DNA of 64,000 nt from Caminicella sporogenes DSM 14501 (GTDB taxonomy: Bacteria; Bacillota; Clostridia; Peptostreptococcales; Caminicellaceae): assembly GCF_900142285.1 (NCBI RefSeq), contig NZ_FRAJ01000009.1, positions 1 through 64,000 on the forward strand. The letters run 5' to 3'. The notes beneath the pieces are model-generated. The model was not told the origin of the DNA. It worked only from the letters and a program-made list of their open reading frames with translations, and made no database searches. Made by a program: the position numbers and the translations under genes. This document shows, in pieces, positions 55,401 to 64,000 of the stretch (its first letter is position 1; the number at the start of each line of letters is the position of its first letter).

Positions 55401-57125
55401 TTAGTATGGTAAATATTCAATATTTGTAAATTTACTTTCATATTCTTTTCTGTTTGGATTAAAGTAATTTAAGTTTAATTTTTTAATATAAGTTTTGTTG
55501 TCTGATATATATCCTGAGCCCCAAGTACAGTCAACTATAATCCATTTGCCGTTAATTTTTACTTCATTCCAAACATGAAAATCTTTTTGAATTTTTCCGC
55601 TAACTAGTTTAGCAGGAATATCTAAAGCTCTAAGTAAAGCTGCATATAAATAAGAAATTTCATCACAATCTCCTTTTTTATCTCTTAATGTTTCTACTGC
55701 ACTTCTTGGTTTTTCTGTATTAGCATAAATGTCATAAGTAATATTTTCAGCTATCCATTTGAATATAGATTTAGCTTTATCGTATTCATTTATATCATTT
55801 TTGGTTATTTCTTCTGCAAGTTTTATTATTTCATCGTTTTTTTCTACGAAACGGCTTGGAATGAGGTATCTTATTTGTTTATTACTTGTATTTATAACAC
55901 TAAACTGCATGATATACTCAGAAGTATTATTTTTATCTATAGGTGTTCCAACATCTATATTATGTTTTCCCAAACCAAAAGGAGTATATATAACAGCATC
56001 AAATTTATTTTCTTTTACAGGAATTTTGAATTCCATAGAATCATTATTTTTCTTAACTATTACAAATAGGTAATCTAAATCATTACTTTCAATAGTTCCT
56101 TTAAATCTAAATTTATTTTTTACTTCCATATTAGAATAAATCATTGTATCAAGGTGAATACCTAATTTAAAGAAGTTATCATATTCTATATAGTGTTCTT
56201 CTTCGAGGTCAACTGAAAGATTACTGATTTTAATAGAATTAACTATATTATAAAAAACATCTAGAAGTTGGCTGTCATTTGCATCGTTTTTGTATGAAAA
56301 AGTAATCAAATAGATAATTTTAGAATTATATACATAATATATTGCTTGATTTATTTCAGGATTATAAGAAGAGTTTTTTAAATAGACTGCATTGACATTT
56401 AGATTGTTTACCTTAAATTTATCTCTACCTGTGAATATAATTTTATCTTTAAATTTTTCTAATAATAATTTTTTGTGATTTTCTGTGAAATCATCAAGAG
56501 TAGTTGGCTTATCAAGTTTAATAAAGTCTATATTCATTTGTATATTATCTTCATATTTAAAACTGTATGGTTTTTCAGGAGTATTTTCAAAGTAATCTGG
56601 TACCATTAATTTTAATCCATATTTTTTAAATTTAACAGCTTTATAAAGTACATTGTCTATTGTTTTAAATTTACTGATACTGTCATCATAACTTAAAGAA
56701 ACAATTCTGTTTTCTTCGTCCCAATTAACGATTATACCGAGACTTTCAGCTATAAATCTTAAAGGAACTAAAGTTCGTGAGTTTTTAATTATAGGCTGTG
56801 CATCAAGAATAAAACTTTTGCCATTTTTATAAGCTACGTTTTTTCCAATTTGAAGTTTTATATACATATTATCTTTATAAGCAGTTACAGTTTGTGTCTT
56901 TTGATGCCATGATACAAGACAGCCGAGATATTCAAAAATAGCTCTCATAGGAACCATAGTTCTATTTTTATAAATTATTGGCTGAACATCGAATTTTAAA
57001 AATTTATCATTTAATTTTACTTTTATAGGTTTAGATTCTGGAATGAGTTTATTTGCATAAATTTCATTAAAAGAAAGAGAAAAAATTATTGAAAAAATCA
57101 TAATGACGATAAGAATTTTCTTCAT
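55401..57125 (-). CDS. Secreted stalk-domain protein with a transglutaminase-like domain
   Basis: The 574-residue protein has a signal peptide (1-24, NEIYANKL), two stalk units (about 33-85 PIIYKNRTMVPMRAIFEYLG; 88-150 PIIKNSRTLVPLRFIAESLG), a middle region (about 155-310) and a C-terminal transglutaminase-like domain (about 440-540). The catalytic triad is visible: Cys in KKGDCDEISYLYAALLRALD, His in FHVWNEVKING and Asp in WIIVDCTWGSG. The domain is a cysteine protease- or isopeptidase-like fold; in surface proteins it may crosslink or process wall partners. The start is fixed by AAGGAGG 10 bases upstream. It is divergent from glpX. Confidence 0.88.
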   Translation of the reverse strand: MKKILIVIMIFSIIFSLSFNEIYANKLIPESKPIKVKLNDKFLKFDVQPIIYKNRTMVPMRAIFEYLGCLVSWHQKTQTVTAYKDNMYIKLQIGKNVAYKNGKSFILDAQPIIKNSRTLVPLRFIAESLGIIVNWDEENRIVSLSYDDSISKFKTIDNVLYKAVKFKKYGLKLMVPDYFENTPEKPYSFKYEDNIQMNIDFIKLDKPTTLDDFTENHKKLLLEKFKDKIIFTGRDKFKVNNLNVNAVYLKNSSYNPEINQAIYYVYNSKIIYLITFSYKNDANDSQLLDVFYNIVNSIKISNLSVDLEEEHYIEYDNFFKLGIHLDTMIYSNMEVKNKFRFKGTIESNDLDYLFVIVKKNNDSMEFKIPVKENKFDAVIYTPFGLGKHNIDVGTPIDKNNTSEYIMQFSVINTSNKQIRYLIPSRFVEKNDEIIKLAEEITKNDINEYDKAKSIFKWIAENITYDIYANTEKPRSAVETLRDKKGDCDEISYLYAALLRALDIPAKLVSGKIQKDFHVWNEVKINGKWIIVDCTWGSGYISDNKTYIKKLNLNYFNPNRKEYESKFTNIEYLPY

Positions 57126-57441
57126 AAGGCATTTCCCTCCTTATACTAAATATATCACATTTAATAATAAAAAAGTCATTGAGCATGAAATATTTAAAAT
57201 AAATGTATAATAATCGTAATGAAAATGTAATAATTAAAATATAAAAATTATATATAACATTATAAATACTTATGAGAGATAATGTGCTATAATATTTATT
57301 GAAAGTGATATAATAATTATGGTTTTTAATTAAAAAGTATGAGATATAAATTTGTGAATATAAAAACTTGCAATTTGTAATATGTAAATAACAAAGTGTT
57401 TTTAACATTTTGTTTAAAATATTTTTTAGGGGGGCAAAATA
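57126..57441. other. Divergent intergenic region (stalk-transglutaminase / glpX)
   Basis: These 316 bases hold an extended -10 for glpX (57285-57293), a second TATAAT at 57309-57314, and a TTGCAATTTGTAATATG segment (57366-57382) of the intergenic repeat family's TTGCAACTT type. No gene with a ribosome site is seen. Confidence 0.5.
57285..57293 (+). promoter_or_regulatory. Extended -10 promoter of glpX
   Basis: TGC-TATAAT is an extended -10 element (TGn-TATAAT). No good -35 is required for this class. The transcript leader would be about 140 bases. Confidence 0.5.
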
Positions 57442-58410
57442 ATGGATAGAAATTTGGCAATTAATCTTGTGAGAGTAACTGAAGCTGCGGCACTTGGAGC
57501 TGCAAAGTATATGGGACGTGGTGATAAAAATTTGGCAGATCAAGCTGCAGTAGACAACATGAGAAAAATGTTTGATACGATGGATATTGATGGTATTGTT
57601 GTAATAGGAGAAGGGGAGCTTGATGAAGCACCTATGCTTTATATAGGTGAAAGAATAGGTATGTGCAGACTCGATTCGACAAAAGTTGATATAGCAGTAG
57701 ACCCTTTAGATGGAACAAATTCTGTTGCAAAGGGACTTCCAAATGCTATTGCTGTTATTGCTATGGCACCTAGAGGATGTTTACTTAAAGCACCGGATAC
57801 TTATATGTATAAATTAGCAGTTGGACCTAAGGCTAAAGGTGTTATAGATTTGAACGCACCTGTAAAAGAAAATTTACTTAATATTGCAAAGGCACTTAAT
57901 AAAGATATTGCAGATTTAACTGTAACAATGCTTGACAGAGAAAGACATAATGATATTATAAGAGAGTGTAGGGAGTTAGGTACTAGAATTAAACTTTTTA
58001 GAGATGGGGATGTTGCTGCAGCAATAGCAACTTGTTTTGAACATACCGGTGTAGATGTTCTTATAGGTATAGGAGGAGCACCTGAAGGAGTTATTGCTGC
58101 TGCAGCTTTAAAATGTTTAGGGGGCGAGATGCAGGCCAAACTTCATCCTATGAGTGATGAAGAAATGGAGAGATGCATTAAACTTGGAGCTCCTACAGAT
58201 AAAGTATTTTTACTAGATGATTTAGTAAAGGGAAGTGAAGCTTATTTTGCAGCTACAGGTGTCTCAGATGGATATTTATTAAAGGGAGTAACGTATTTAA
58301 GTCATAATGTTGCTAAAACACATTCAGTGGTAATGAGGTCTCAAACAGGAACAATAAGATTTGTTGAAGCTATTCATAAATTAGATAAAAAGCCAAGTTA
58401 TGCAAAATAG
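57442..58410 (+). CDS. glpX: Fructose-1,6-bisphosphatase class II
   Basis: This enzyme hydrolyses fructose-1,6-bisphosphate in gluconeogenesis. The 322-residue protein starts MDRNLAINLVRVTEAAALGA and has the metal- and phosphate-binding motifs VVIGEGELDEAPMLYIGE and VDIAVDPLDGTNSVAKGLPN near residues 52 and 84, and IGIGGAPEGVIAAAALK near 209, all typical of GlpX. A GGGGGG ribosome site precedes ATG 57442. The fsa-glpX-rho-rpmE order is common in clostridia; here the Fur-controlled and stalk-transglutaminase genes lie between fsa and glpX. Confidence 0.96.
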   Translation: MDRNLAINLVRVTEAAALGAAKYMGRGDKNLADQAAVDNMRKMFDTMDIDGIVVIGEGELDEAPMLYIGERIGMCRLDSTKVDIAVDPLDGTNSVAKGLPNAIAVIAMAPRGCLLKAPDTYMYKLAVGPKAKGVIDLNAPVKENLLNIAKALNKDIADLTVTMLDRERHNDIIRECRELGTRIKLFRDGDVAAAIATCFEHTGVDVLIGIGGAPEGVIAAAALKCLGGEMQAKLHPMSDEEMERCIKLGAPTDKVFLLDDLVKGSEAYFAATGVSDGYLLKGVTYLSHNVAKTHSVVMRSQTGTIRFVEAIHKLDKKPSYAK

Positions 58411-58535
58411 ATATAACGGGTAATGGGCGGGTAACAGTGTTAGTTATAAACTGCCATCTGTGACCCGTCACCTGTTCCCTGTTACCTTGTTGAGAGTGAA
58501 AGCCGATAACTGATAACAGCTGAAAGCTATATACT
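58411..58535. repeat. Intergenic repeat/hairpin region between glpX and rho
   Basis: GGGTAATGGGCGGGTAACAG (58420-58439) has imperfect complements in the CTGTGACCCGTCACCTGTTC (58459-58478) and CCTGTTACC segments, so a large hairpin can form. It is followed by GAGAGTGAAAGCCGATAACT and GATAACAGCTGAAAGCTATA units, ending in a TACTGGAGG ribosome site like those of copies 1 and 4. Confidence 0.65.
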
Positions 58536-58547
58536 GGAGGTGCAAGT

Positions 58548-59882
58548 TTGAATCAAGTAGAATTAGAAAATAGGAAATTATCAGAACTTAGAGAAATAGC
58601 TAGAGAACTAGAAATAAAAAATTATTCTAAATATCGGAAAAATGAACTTATAGAGTTGATATTGGAAAGGAAAGAAAATAAAGAAGAAAAAAAAGATTTG
58701 AAAATAAATTATATTATTGATAGAGAAGAACTTCCTGAAAAAATTAACAGTGAATTAGAAAAAAATAATGAAGCAGATGTAGTAGAAGGGGTTCTGGAGA
58801 TTATGCCAGATGGATTTGGATTTTTAAGATTTCATAATTTCTTGTCGAGTGAACTAGATGTTTATGTATCCCCTTCTCAAATAAGAAAGTTTAATCTCAA
58901 AACAGGAGATAAAGTTTTAGGTATTACAAGACCTGCTAAAAGTGGTGAAAAATTTAGAGCTCTTCTATATGTTCAAAAGGTAAATGGTGATGACCCTGAA
59001 ATAGCTGCAAAAAGACCAAATTTTGAGAATCTCACCCCTATATATCCAAATGAAAGATTAACTCTTGAAAATAACCCATCTGATCTTTCTATGAGGCTTA
59101 TAGATCTTATAGCACCTATTGGAAAAGGGCAAAGAGGTTTGATAGTAGCCCCACCTAAAGCAGGAAAAACTATTTTGCTTCAAAATATAGCAAAGAGCAT
59201 TTCTAAAAATTATCCCGATATTGAAATAATTGTATTACTGATAGATGAAAGACCAGAAGAAGTTACTGATATGAAGCGTTCAATAGATGCAGAGGTAATA
59301 TATTCTACATTTGATGAACTGCCAAATCATCATATAAAAGTAGCTGAAATGGTACTTAATAGGGCTCAAAGGCTTGTTGAACAGAAAAAAGATGTAGTTA
59401 TTCTTTTAGATAGTATTACAAGGCTTGCCAGAGCATATAATCTTACTATTCCTGCTTCAGGAAGAACATTATCAGGAGGACTTGACCCAGCAGCTCTTCA
59501 TAAGCCTAAAAGATTTTTTGGAGCTGCAAGAAATGTTGAAGAAGGTGGAAGCTTAACTATATTAGCTACTGCACTTATAGAAACAGGAAGCAGAATGGAT
59601 GATGTAATATTTGAAGAATTTAAAGGAACAGGAAATATGGAGCTCCATCTAGATAGAAAACTGTCTGAAAAGAGAATTTTCCCAGCAGTAGATATAAATA
59701 AATCAGGAACTAGAAGAGAAGAACTGTTGCTTAATCAAAGAGAACTTGAAACAGTTTGGAGTATAAGAAGAGCTATGAGCAATAATTCTGTACAAGAGGT
59801 AACGGAAGCTATTATAAATCAATTGATGGCAACAAAGACTAATGCGGAATTTATAGAGAAAATGAGGAAGAAGATTTTGTAA
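58548..59882 (+). CDS. rho: Transcription termination factor Rho
   Basis: Rho is a hexameric RNA-dependent ATPase helicase that ends transcription. Of 444 residues, about 1-45 form the Rho N-terminal helical domain ([20 protein letters not shown]), about 75-145 the RNA-binding cold-shock domain ([30 protein letters not shown]), and the rest the RecA-type ATPase with Walker [34 protein letters not shown], Walker [16 protein letters not shown] and [15 protein letters not shown]. The charged insert near 40-70 is short. TTG 58548 follows GGAGGTGC. The rpmE gene follows under its own promoter. Confidence 0.97.
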   Translation: MNQVELENRKLSELREIARELEIKNYSKYRKNELIELILERKENKEEKKDLKINYIIDREELPEKINSELEKNNEADVVEGVLEIMPDGFGFLRFHNFLSSELDVYVSPSQIRKFNLKTGDKVLGITRPAKSGEKFRALLYVQKVNGDDPEIAAKRPNFENLTPIYPNERLTLENNPSDLSMRLIDLIAPIGKGQRGLIVAPPKAGKTILLQNIAKSISKNYPDIEIIVLLIDERPEEVTDMKRSIDAEVIYSTFDELPNHHIKVAEMVLNRAQRLVEQKKDVVILLDSITRLARAYNLTIPASGRTLSGGLDPAALHKPKRFFGAARNVEEGGSLTILATALIETGSRMDDVIFEEFKGTGNMELHLDRKLSEKRIFPAVDINKSGTRREELLLNQRELETVWSIRRAMSNNSVQEVTEAIINQLMATKTNAEFIEKMRKKIL

Positions 59883-59894
59883 AATTTCAAAAAC

Positions 59895-59923
59895 TTGAAC
59901 CGTTTTTATAATTGTGTTATAAT
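59895..59923 (+). promoter_or_regulatory. Sigma-A promoter of rpmE
   Basis: TTGAAC (59895-59900) and TATAAT (59918-59923) have a 17-base spacer. Confidence 0.7.
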
Positions 59924-59993
59924 TTAATGGTTGACAGGTAAAATAATAATTATTAATATATAGAGAGAAACTTTTAAGAAAGAGGTGAAAGTA

Positions 59994-60194
59994 ATGAAGT
60001 CAGGAATACATCCAAAATATGATAAGACTATCGTTAGATGTGCTTGCGGTAATGAGTTTGAAACGAGATCAACTAGGGATGAGATAAGAGTAGAAATTTG
60101 TTCTGAGTGCCATCCTTTCTATACAGGAAGTCAAAAAACTGTAGAACGTGGTGGTAGAGCAGAGAAATTTAAGAAAAAATATGGTCTTAAATAA
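59994..60194 (+). CDS. rpmE: 50S ribosomal protein L31
   Basis: This ribosomal protein has 66 residues, [20 protein letters not shown] onwards, with a zinc-binding (C+) set: Cys in CACGNEF (two) and [10 protein letters not shown] (two), then [13 protein letters not shown] at the end. ATG 59994 has AGAGGTGA 5 bases upstream; an in-frame GTG at 59985 overlaps that site. It has its own promoter after rho and a terminator hairpin after it. Confidence 0.97.
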   Translation: MKSGIHPKYDKTIVRCACGNEFETRSTRDEIRVEICSECHPFYTGSQKTVERGGRAEKFKKKYGLK

Positions 60195-60217
60195 TTTCAA
60201 ATTTAAGGGATTTATTT

Positions 60218-60248
60218 GGTTAGAGATTAATTTCTCTAACCTTATTTA
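60218..60248 (+). terminator. Terminator of rpmE
   Basis: GGTTAGAGA (60218-60226) and TCTCTAACC (60233-60241) form a 9-bp stem followed by TTATTTATT; the T-run is interrupted. Confidence 0.7.
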
Positions 60249-60249
60249 T

Positions 60250-60392
60250 TATTGATTAAAATTAAAAATTAAGAACTAAAAATTAAAAATTAAGAATTAA
60301 AAAGACTTTAGGTTGACTGCCGAGAGCCGAGAGCTGAGAGCTAAAAAGAATTGACCCGAAAACTTGCAATATGGAACATGTACCTTGAGAGG
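60250..60392 (+). repeat. Intergenic repeat family, copy 10
   Basis: A/T part of AAAATTAAAAATTAAGAACT type, then GACTTTAGGTTGACTGCC, GAGAGCCGAGAGCTGAGAGC and GAATTGACCCGAAAACTTGC with GGAACATGTACC, ending before GAGAGGAGG of tdk. All three repeat parts are present. Confidence 0.75.
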
Positions 60393-60407
60393 AGGATAAT
60401 ATAAATA

Positions 60408-60989
60408 ATGTACGGTCCAAATCATCATGGATGGATAGAAGTAGTTGTTGGTCCTATGTATAGTGGTAAGAGTGAGGAACTTATCAGAAGATTAAGAAGA
60501 GCACAGATAGCAAAACAAAAAGTTATTGTATTTAAACATTCAATAGATGACAGATATTCTGCAAAAGATGTTGTATCTCATAATGGAAATAAAATAAAAG
60601 CTATAAATATATCTAATGCAGAAGATATATATAATTATATACAAGAAGATGTAGATGTTGTAGGTATAGATGAAGTGCAGTTTTTTGATGATAATATTGT
60701 AGATGTAGCAACTGATTTGGCAAACAGAGGTAAAAGAGTTATTGTGGCTGGATTGGATATGGATTTTAGAGGTGAACCTTTTGGACCTACACCTAAACTG
60801 ATGGCAGTTGCAGAATTTGTCGATAAATTAAGTGCGATATGTATGATATGTGGAAGTCCTGCTCATAGAACACAGAGACTTATCAATGGAAAACCAGCTA
60901 AATATTCAGACCCTATAGTTCTTGTAGGAGCTGCGGAAAGTTATGAGGCAAGATGCAGATTACATCATGAAGTTCCAAAGGATGAATGA
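60408..60989 (+). CDS. tdk: Thymidine kinase
   Basis: This enzyme phosphorylates thymidine with ATP in pyrimidine salvage. The 193-residue type II enzyme has Walker [20 protein letters not shown] near residue 13, the magnesium-binding [12 protein letters not shown] near 83, the lasso-region cysteines [13 protein letters not shown] near 146 that bind zinc together with a later Cys/His pair (EARCRLHHE), and [14 protein letters not shown] 60408 follows GAGAGGAGG. It lies between rpmE and the DUF1385 gene, the normal clostridial order. Confidence 0.97.
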   Translation: MYGPNHHGWIEVVVGPMYSGKSEELIRRLRRAQIAKQKVIVFKHSIDDRYSAKDVVSHNGNKIKAINISNAEDIYNYIQEDVDVVGIDEVQFFDDNIVDVATDLANRGKRVIVAGLDMDFRGEPFGPTPKLMAVAEFVDKLSAICMICGSPAHRTQRLINGKPAKYSDPIVLVGAAESYEARCRLHHEVPKDE

Positions 60990-61052
60990 TTTTTAAATAA
61001 GATGTATGTTATAATTGTATTGGTTATGTTTTTTTGGAAAGTTGGTGATTAT

Positions 61053-61976
61053 GTGAAGAAAACCAGTATAGGCGGTCAAGCATTAATTGAAGGTGTAATG
61101 ATGAAAGGTCCTGATGAGATAGCTATGGCAGTAAGAAAATCCGATGGAGAAATAGTGGTAAAAACAGAACCCGTAGGAAAAATTGAAAAATCAAAACTTG
61201 TAAAAATTCCTATTATAAGAGGAGTTATAGCTTTGATAAATTCGATGGTGATAGGAATAAAAGCTTTAACTTATTCAGCTGAGTTTTTTCAGGAGAGTAG
61301 TAAAGAGGAAGAAGAAAGCAAGTTTGAAAAGTGGCTTAAAAATAAATTTGGAGATAAAGCAGAAGATATTACAATGTATATGTCAGTTGCTATGTCTTTA
61401 GCTTTGGCAATACTGATTTTTATGTTTATACCCACAATAGTAATAAATTTTTTCAAAAATAAAATTTCTAATCAAATAATCCTTAGTGGATTAGAAGGTA
61501 TACTCAAAATAACAATGTTCATAGCATATATAGTAATTATATCTAGAATGAAAGAAATACAGAGAGTATTTCAGTATCATGGGGCAGAACATAAAGTTAT
61601 ACACTGTTATGAAAGCGGCAAAGATGTTACTGTAGAAAATGCTAGGATTTTTTCAACACTTCATCCAAGATGTGGAACGAGCTTTTTACTTATAGTAATG
61701 ATAACGAGTATACTTATATTTTCTTTTTTAGGATGGAAAAACGTCATTTTGAGGATAATTATGAAAATTATCTTACTGCCTATAGTAGCGGGAATATCAT
61801 ATGAAATTATTAGATGGGCAGGTAGAAGTGATTCTAAAATGGTGTCTATTATAAGCTATCCGGGACTTATGCTTCAAAAATTGACTACAAGTGAACCAGA
61901 TGATAAACAACTTGAGGTTGCTATAGAAGCATTTAAAAAAGTACTACCTGAAGATGAGGATGCTGATTTATGGTAA
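61053..61976 (+). CDS. DUF1385 (YqhQ-like) membrane protein
   Basis: The 307-residue protein starts at GTG 61053 (MKKTSIGGQALIEGVMMKG), the family's opening, with GGTGAT 5 bases upstream; an in-frame ATG at 61002 would add a hydrophobic 17-residue extension with no ribosome site. IGGQALIEGVMMKGPDEI and the central QYHGAEHKVIHCYESG, then LHPRCGTSFLL, are the DUF1385 signature. At least four membrane segments (about 98-120, 135-155, 205-235 and 240-260) follow. The function is not established. It overlaps prmC by 7 bases and is in the conserved tdk-DUF1385-prmC-prfA cluster. Confidence 0.88.
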   Translation: MKKTSIGGQALIEGVMMKGPDEIAMAVRKSDGEIVVKTEPVGKIEKSKLVKIPIIRGVIALINSMVIGIKALTYSAEFFQESSKEEEESKFEKWLKNKFGDKAEDITMYMSVAMSLALAILIFMFIPTIVINFFKNKISNQIILSGLEGILKITMFIAYIVIISRMKEIQRVFQYHGAEHKVIHCYESGKDVTVENARIFSTLHPRCGTSFLLIVMITSILIFSFLGWKNVILRIIMKIILLPIVAGISYEIIRWAGRSDSKMVSIISYPGLMLQKLTTSEPDDKQLEVAIEAFKKVLPEDEDADLW

Positions 61977-62833
61977 CAATTAGTAAGGCTTTAAATGAAG
62001 CAGTAGAGAAACTTAAAGGTAAAGTTTTTACTCCGATTTTAGATTCTGAGGTTTTACTTTCAAAAATATTAAATAAAGATAGACTATATCTTATAGTAAA
62101 TAAAGAAGAACAGTTGACTGAAGAGGAATATAGAAAATATAAAGAAATTATTGATAAAAGATTTCAAGGGATGCCAGTTCAGTATTTGACAAATAATCAA
62201 GAATTTATGGGGCTTGATTTTTATGTTGAAGAAGGAGTACTTATTCCAAGACCTGATACAGAAATATTAGTAGAAAAAGTAATAAATCATATAGATAATA
62301 CAAAAGAATATAATATATTAGATATTGGTACAGGAAGTGGAGCAATAACTGTAAGTTTGGCAAAATATTTTGTAAATTCAACTGTTTATTCTATAGATGT
62401 TTCTAAAAAAGCTATTAGTATAGGAAGAAAAAATGCAGATAGACATGGGGTGCTTTCTAGGATAAAATTTTTAAAGGGAAGTTTATTTGAACCTTTAGAA
62501 GAGATTGATATAAAGGGGAAAATTGATATATTAGTTTCTAATCCTCCTTATATACCATCTGAAGAAATTGAAAAACTTCAAATAGAAGTATCAAAATATG
62601 AACCTAGACTTGCTCTTGACGGTGGCAAAGATGGACTGTATTTTTATAGAAAAATAATAGATAAAGCACCTAAATATTTAAGATATAATGGTTTTATTGC
62701 ACTAGAAGTTGGACACAATCAGGCTGGAAAAGTAGTAGAATTTATGAGAAAGAATGGCTGTTATAAAGATATAGAAATAACTGAAGATTTAGCAGGTATT
62801 GAAAGAGTAGTAAGTGCACATATTCAGTTGTAA
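61970..62833 (+). CDS. prmC: Peptide chain release factor glutamine methyltransferase PrmC
   Basis: PrmC (HemK) methylates the glutamine of the GGQ motif in release factors. The 287-residue protein has the N-terminal helical bundle with LDSEVLLSKILNKDRLYL, then GMPVQYLTNNQEFMGLDFYV, SAM motif ILDIGTGSGAITVSLAKYF near 117, and the catalytic VSNPPYIPSEEIEKLQ near 187. The start overlaps the previous gene by 7 bases. Its substrate, release factor 1, is encoded next. Confidence 0.96.
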   Translation: MVTISKALNEAVEKLKGKVFTPILDSEVLLSKILNKDRLYLIVNKEEQLTEEEYRKYKEIIDKRFQGMPVQYLTNNQEFMGLDFYVEEGVLIPRPDTEILVEKVINHIDNTKEYNILDIGTGSGAITVSLAKYFVNSTVYSIDVSKKAISIGRKNADRHGVLSRIKFLKGSLFEPLEEIDIKGKIDILVSNPPYIPSEEIEKLQIEVSKYEPRLALDGGKDGLYFYRKIIDKAPKYLRYNGFIALEVGHNQAGKVVEFMRKNGCYKDIEITEDLAGIERVVSAHIQL

Positions 62834-62950
62834 TTTACAAGTTATAAGATTTCAGATAAACTCAATAAATGTAATTTAAAAAAGTTTGTTTTAAATTTGA
62901 AAATTGAAACGGACACGTATAGATTTATTAGGGAAAGATGAGGTGATTTT

Positions 62951-64000
62951 ATGTTTGATAAACTCAATTTTATAGAAGAAAAATATGAAGATTTAAGTAA
63001 AAAAATTGCAGACCCAGAGATAATAAGCGATCAGAAAAATTGGCAAAAGTATATGAAAGAACATGCTTCAATAAAGCCTATAGTAGATAAGTACAGAGAA
63101 TATAAAGAAGTAATTTCTGGTATAGAAGAAGCAAAGGAAATTTTATCTGAAAGTAAGGATAGCGAACTTCGAGAAATGGCAAAGATGGAACTTGAAGAAT
63201 TGGAAGAAAAAGTAGAAGCTATAAAACAAGAATTAAAAATATTACTTCTTCCTAAAGACCCTAATGATGAAAAGAATGTTATTATGGAAATAAGAGCAGG
63301 TGCTGGAGGAGATGAAGCAGGTTTATTTGCTGCAGAGCTTTTAAGACTTTATACTAGATATGCAGAAAGAAATGGCTGGAAAGTAGAAATGATGAGTATT
63401 AATGAAACAGGAGTAGGCGGAATAAAAGAAGTTATATTTATGATTAAAGGAAAAGGTGCTTATTCAAAACTTAAATATGAAAGTGGAGTTCATAGAGTGC
63501 AGAGAATACCTGCTACTGAATCTGGAGGAAGAATTCATACTTCAACAGCTACAGTTGCAGTTCTTCCGGAAGTAGATGATGTTGAAGTTGAAATCAATCC
63601 AAATGATTTGAGGATTGACGTATTTCGTTCTTCAGGTAATGGAGGACAAAGTGTTAATACTACAGATTCAGCTGTAAGGATTACACACTTGCCTACAGGA
63701 ATGGTTGTAAGTTGTCAAGATGAAAAATCACAGCTTAAAAATAAAGAAAAAGCACTTAAGATATTAAAGGCTAGACTTTATGATAAGATGATGGCTGAAC
63801 AGAATGCTGAGATAGCAGAAGCTAGGAAAAGTCAAGTTGGTACAGGAGAAAGAAGTGAAAAAATTAGAACTTATAACTTCCCTCAAAGTCGTGTAACTGA
63901 CCATAGAATTAATTTAACAATATACAAGTTAGATCAATTTTTAGATGGAGAGATAGATGAAGTAATAGATGCATTAATAATGACAGATCAAGCTGAAAAA
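62951..64000 (+). CDS. prfA: Peptide chain release factor 1 (3' end outside the window)
   Basis: The 350 codons present, starting at ATG 62951 with GAGGTGAT 4-5 bases upstream, are almost the full length (about 355-360 usual); the stop codon lies beyond the right edge. It recognises UAA and UAG stop codons. The RF1 plan is seen: helical domain 1 (about 1-105), [20 protein letters not shown] near 117, the anticodon-like region with [17 protein letters not shown] near 183, the catalytic loop [18 protein letters not shown] with the GGQ near 230 (PrmC target), and [15 protein letters not shown] near 305. The codon-recognition tripeptide region reads PATESG, i.e. PxT, as in RF1. Confidence 0.96.
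   Translation, partial: MFDKLNFIEEKYEDLSKKIADPEIISDQKNWQKYMKEHASIKPIVDKYREYKEVISGIEEAKEILSESKDSELREMAKMELEELEEKVEAIKQELKILLLPKDPNDEKNVIMEIRAGAGGDEAGLFAAELLRLYTRYAERNGWKVEMMSINETGVGGIKEVIFMIKGKGAYSKLKYESGVHRVQRIPATESGGRIHTSTATVAVLPEVDDVEVEINPNDLRIDVFRSSGNGGQSVNTTDSAVRITHLPTGMVVSCQDEKSQLKNKEKALKILKARLYDKMMAEQNAEIAEARKSQVGTGERSEKIRTYNFPQSRVTDHRINLTIYKLDQFLDGEIDEVIDALIMTDQAEK

Noticed and set aside
57067-57543. Open frame of 158 codons on the - strand spanning the glpX start
   Set aside because: It overlaps both the stalk-transglutaminase start and glpX, has no ribosome site, and reads as Tyr/Ile/Phe-rich translated A/T-rich spacer.

Overview
The window looks like the chromosome of an anaerobic, endospore-forming, low-GC Firmicute (class Clostridia, plausibly a Tissierellales/Thermohalobacter-type amino-acid fermenter; the genus cannot be fixed from the sequence alone). 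The reasons are strong A/T bias with AGA/ATA-rich codons, AGGAGG ribosome sites with frequent TTG and GTG starts, sporulation and germination genes (GerA-type receptor, SpoIIR, SleB/YpeB), a complete set of lysine-fermentation enzymes, and many S-layer-homology (SLH) and 'stalk' (copper amine oxidase N-terminal-like) surface proteins. Nearly all genes are on the + strand; only two are on the - strand.

Layout. 1-0.2 kb: C-terminal stub of a probable transposase. 0.4-7.5 kb: germination and sporulation block (small membrane protein, GerA/GerB/GerC-type receptor, spoIIR, sleB-ypeB). 7.7-10.6 kb: ddl, a DUF1934 gene, and an arginyl-tRNA-synthetase-like protein that lacks the catalytic core. 10.8-20 kb: sigma-54-dependent activator followed by kdd-kamA-kamB-kamC-kamD-kamE, with a clear -24/-12 promoter and matching palindromes in front of both the activator and the operon. 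20.3-21.6 kb: dicarboxylate/amino-acid symporter. 21.9-26.7 kb: TetR regulator with its operator, then a membrane-fusion lipoprotein and an RND pump. 27-31.8 kb: three secreted or SLH proteins. 32-34.7 kb: pyrG with a structured leader, and a methyltransferase. 35.2-51.2 kb: surface-protein locus (major S-layer-like protein, stalk-TolC fusion, stalk protein, SLH protein, a - strand stalk/coiled-coil protein, an Ig-like secreted protein and a 2078-residue IPT/TIG protein). 51.3-53.1 kb: heptad-repeat coiled-coil protein, then kal and kce, the remaining lysine-fermentation genes. 53.3-64 kb: fsa, Fur-box-controlled DUF3793 and flavodoxin genes, a - strand stalk-transglutaminase, glpX, rho, rpmE, tdk, a DUF1385 membrane protein, prmC and the start of prfA.

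How the parts work together. KamA, KamDE, Kdd, Kce and Kal cover lysine to crotonyl-CoA and acetoacetate; KamB/KamC are the reactivating ATPases for the B12 enzyme KamDE. The kam operon and kal-kce are about 32 kb apart, separated by the surface-protein block. The surface genes share three domain types (SLH, stalk, and a small beta-rich repeat), and several carry upstream sequences resembling sigma-D (sigma-28) promoters, suggesting coordinated control of the cell envelope.

Most notable observations: a core-less ArgRS-like protein with an apparent AUA start; sigma-28-like promoters on surface-protein units; paired activator sites plus a sigma-54 promoter for lysine fermentation; a family of intergenic repeats ending just before ribosome sites; a stalk-TolC fusion in an apparently single-membrane organism; and a 42-bp superrepeat coding for a heptad coiled coil. 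All function calls come from reading motifs; no database search was run.
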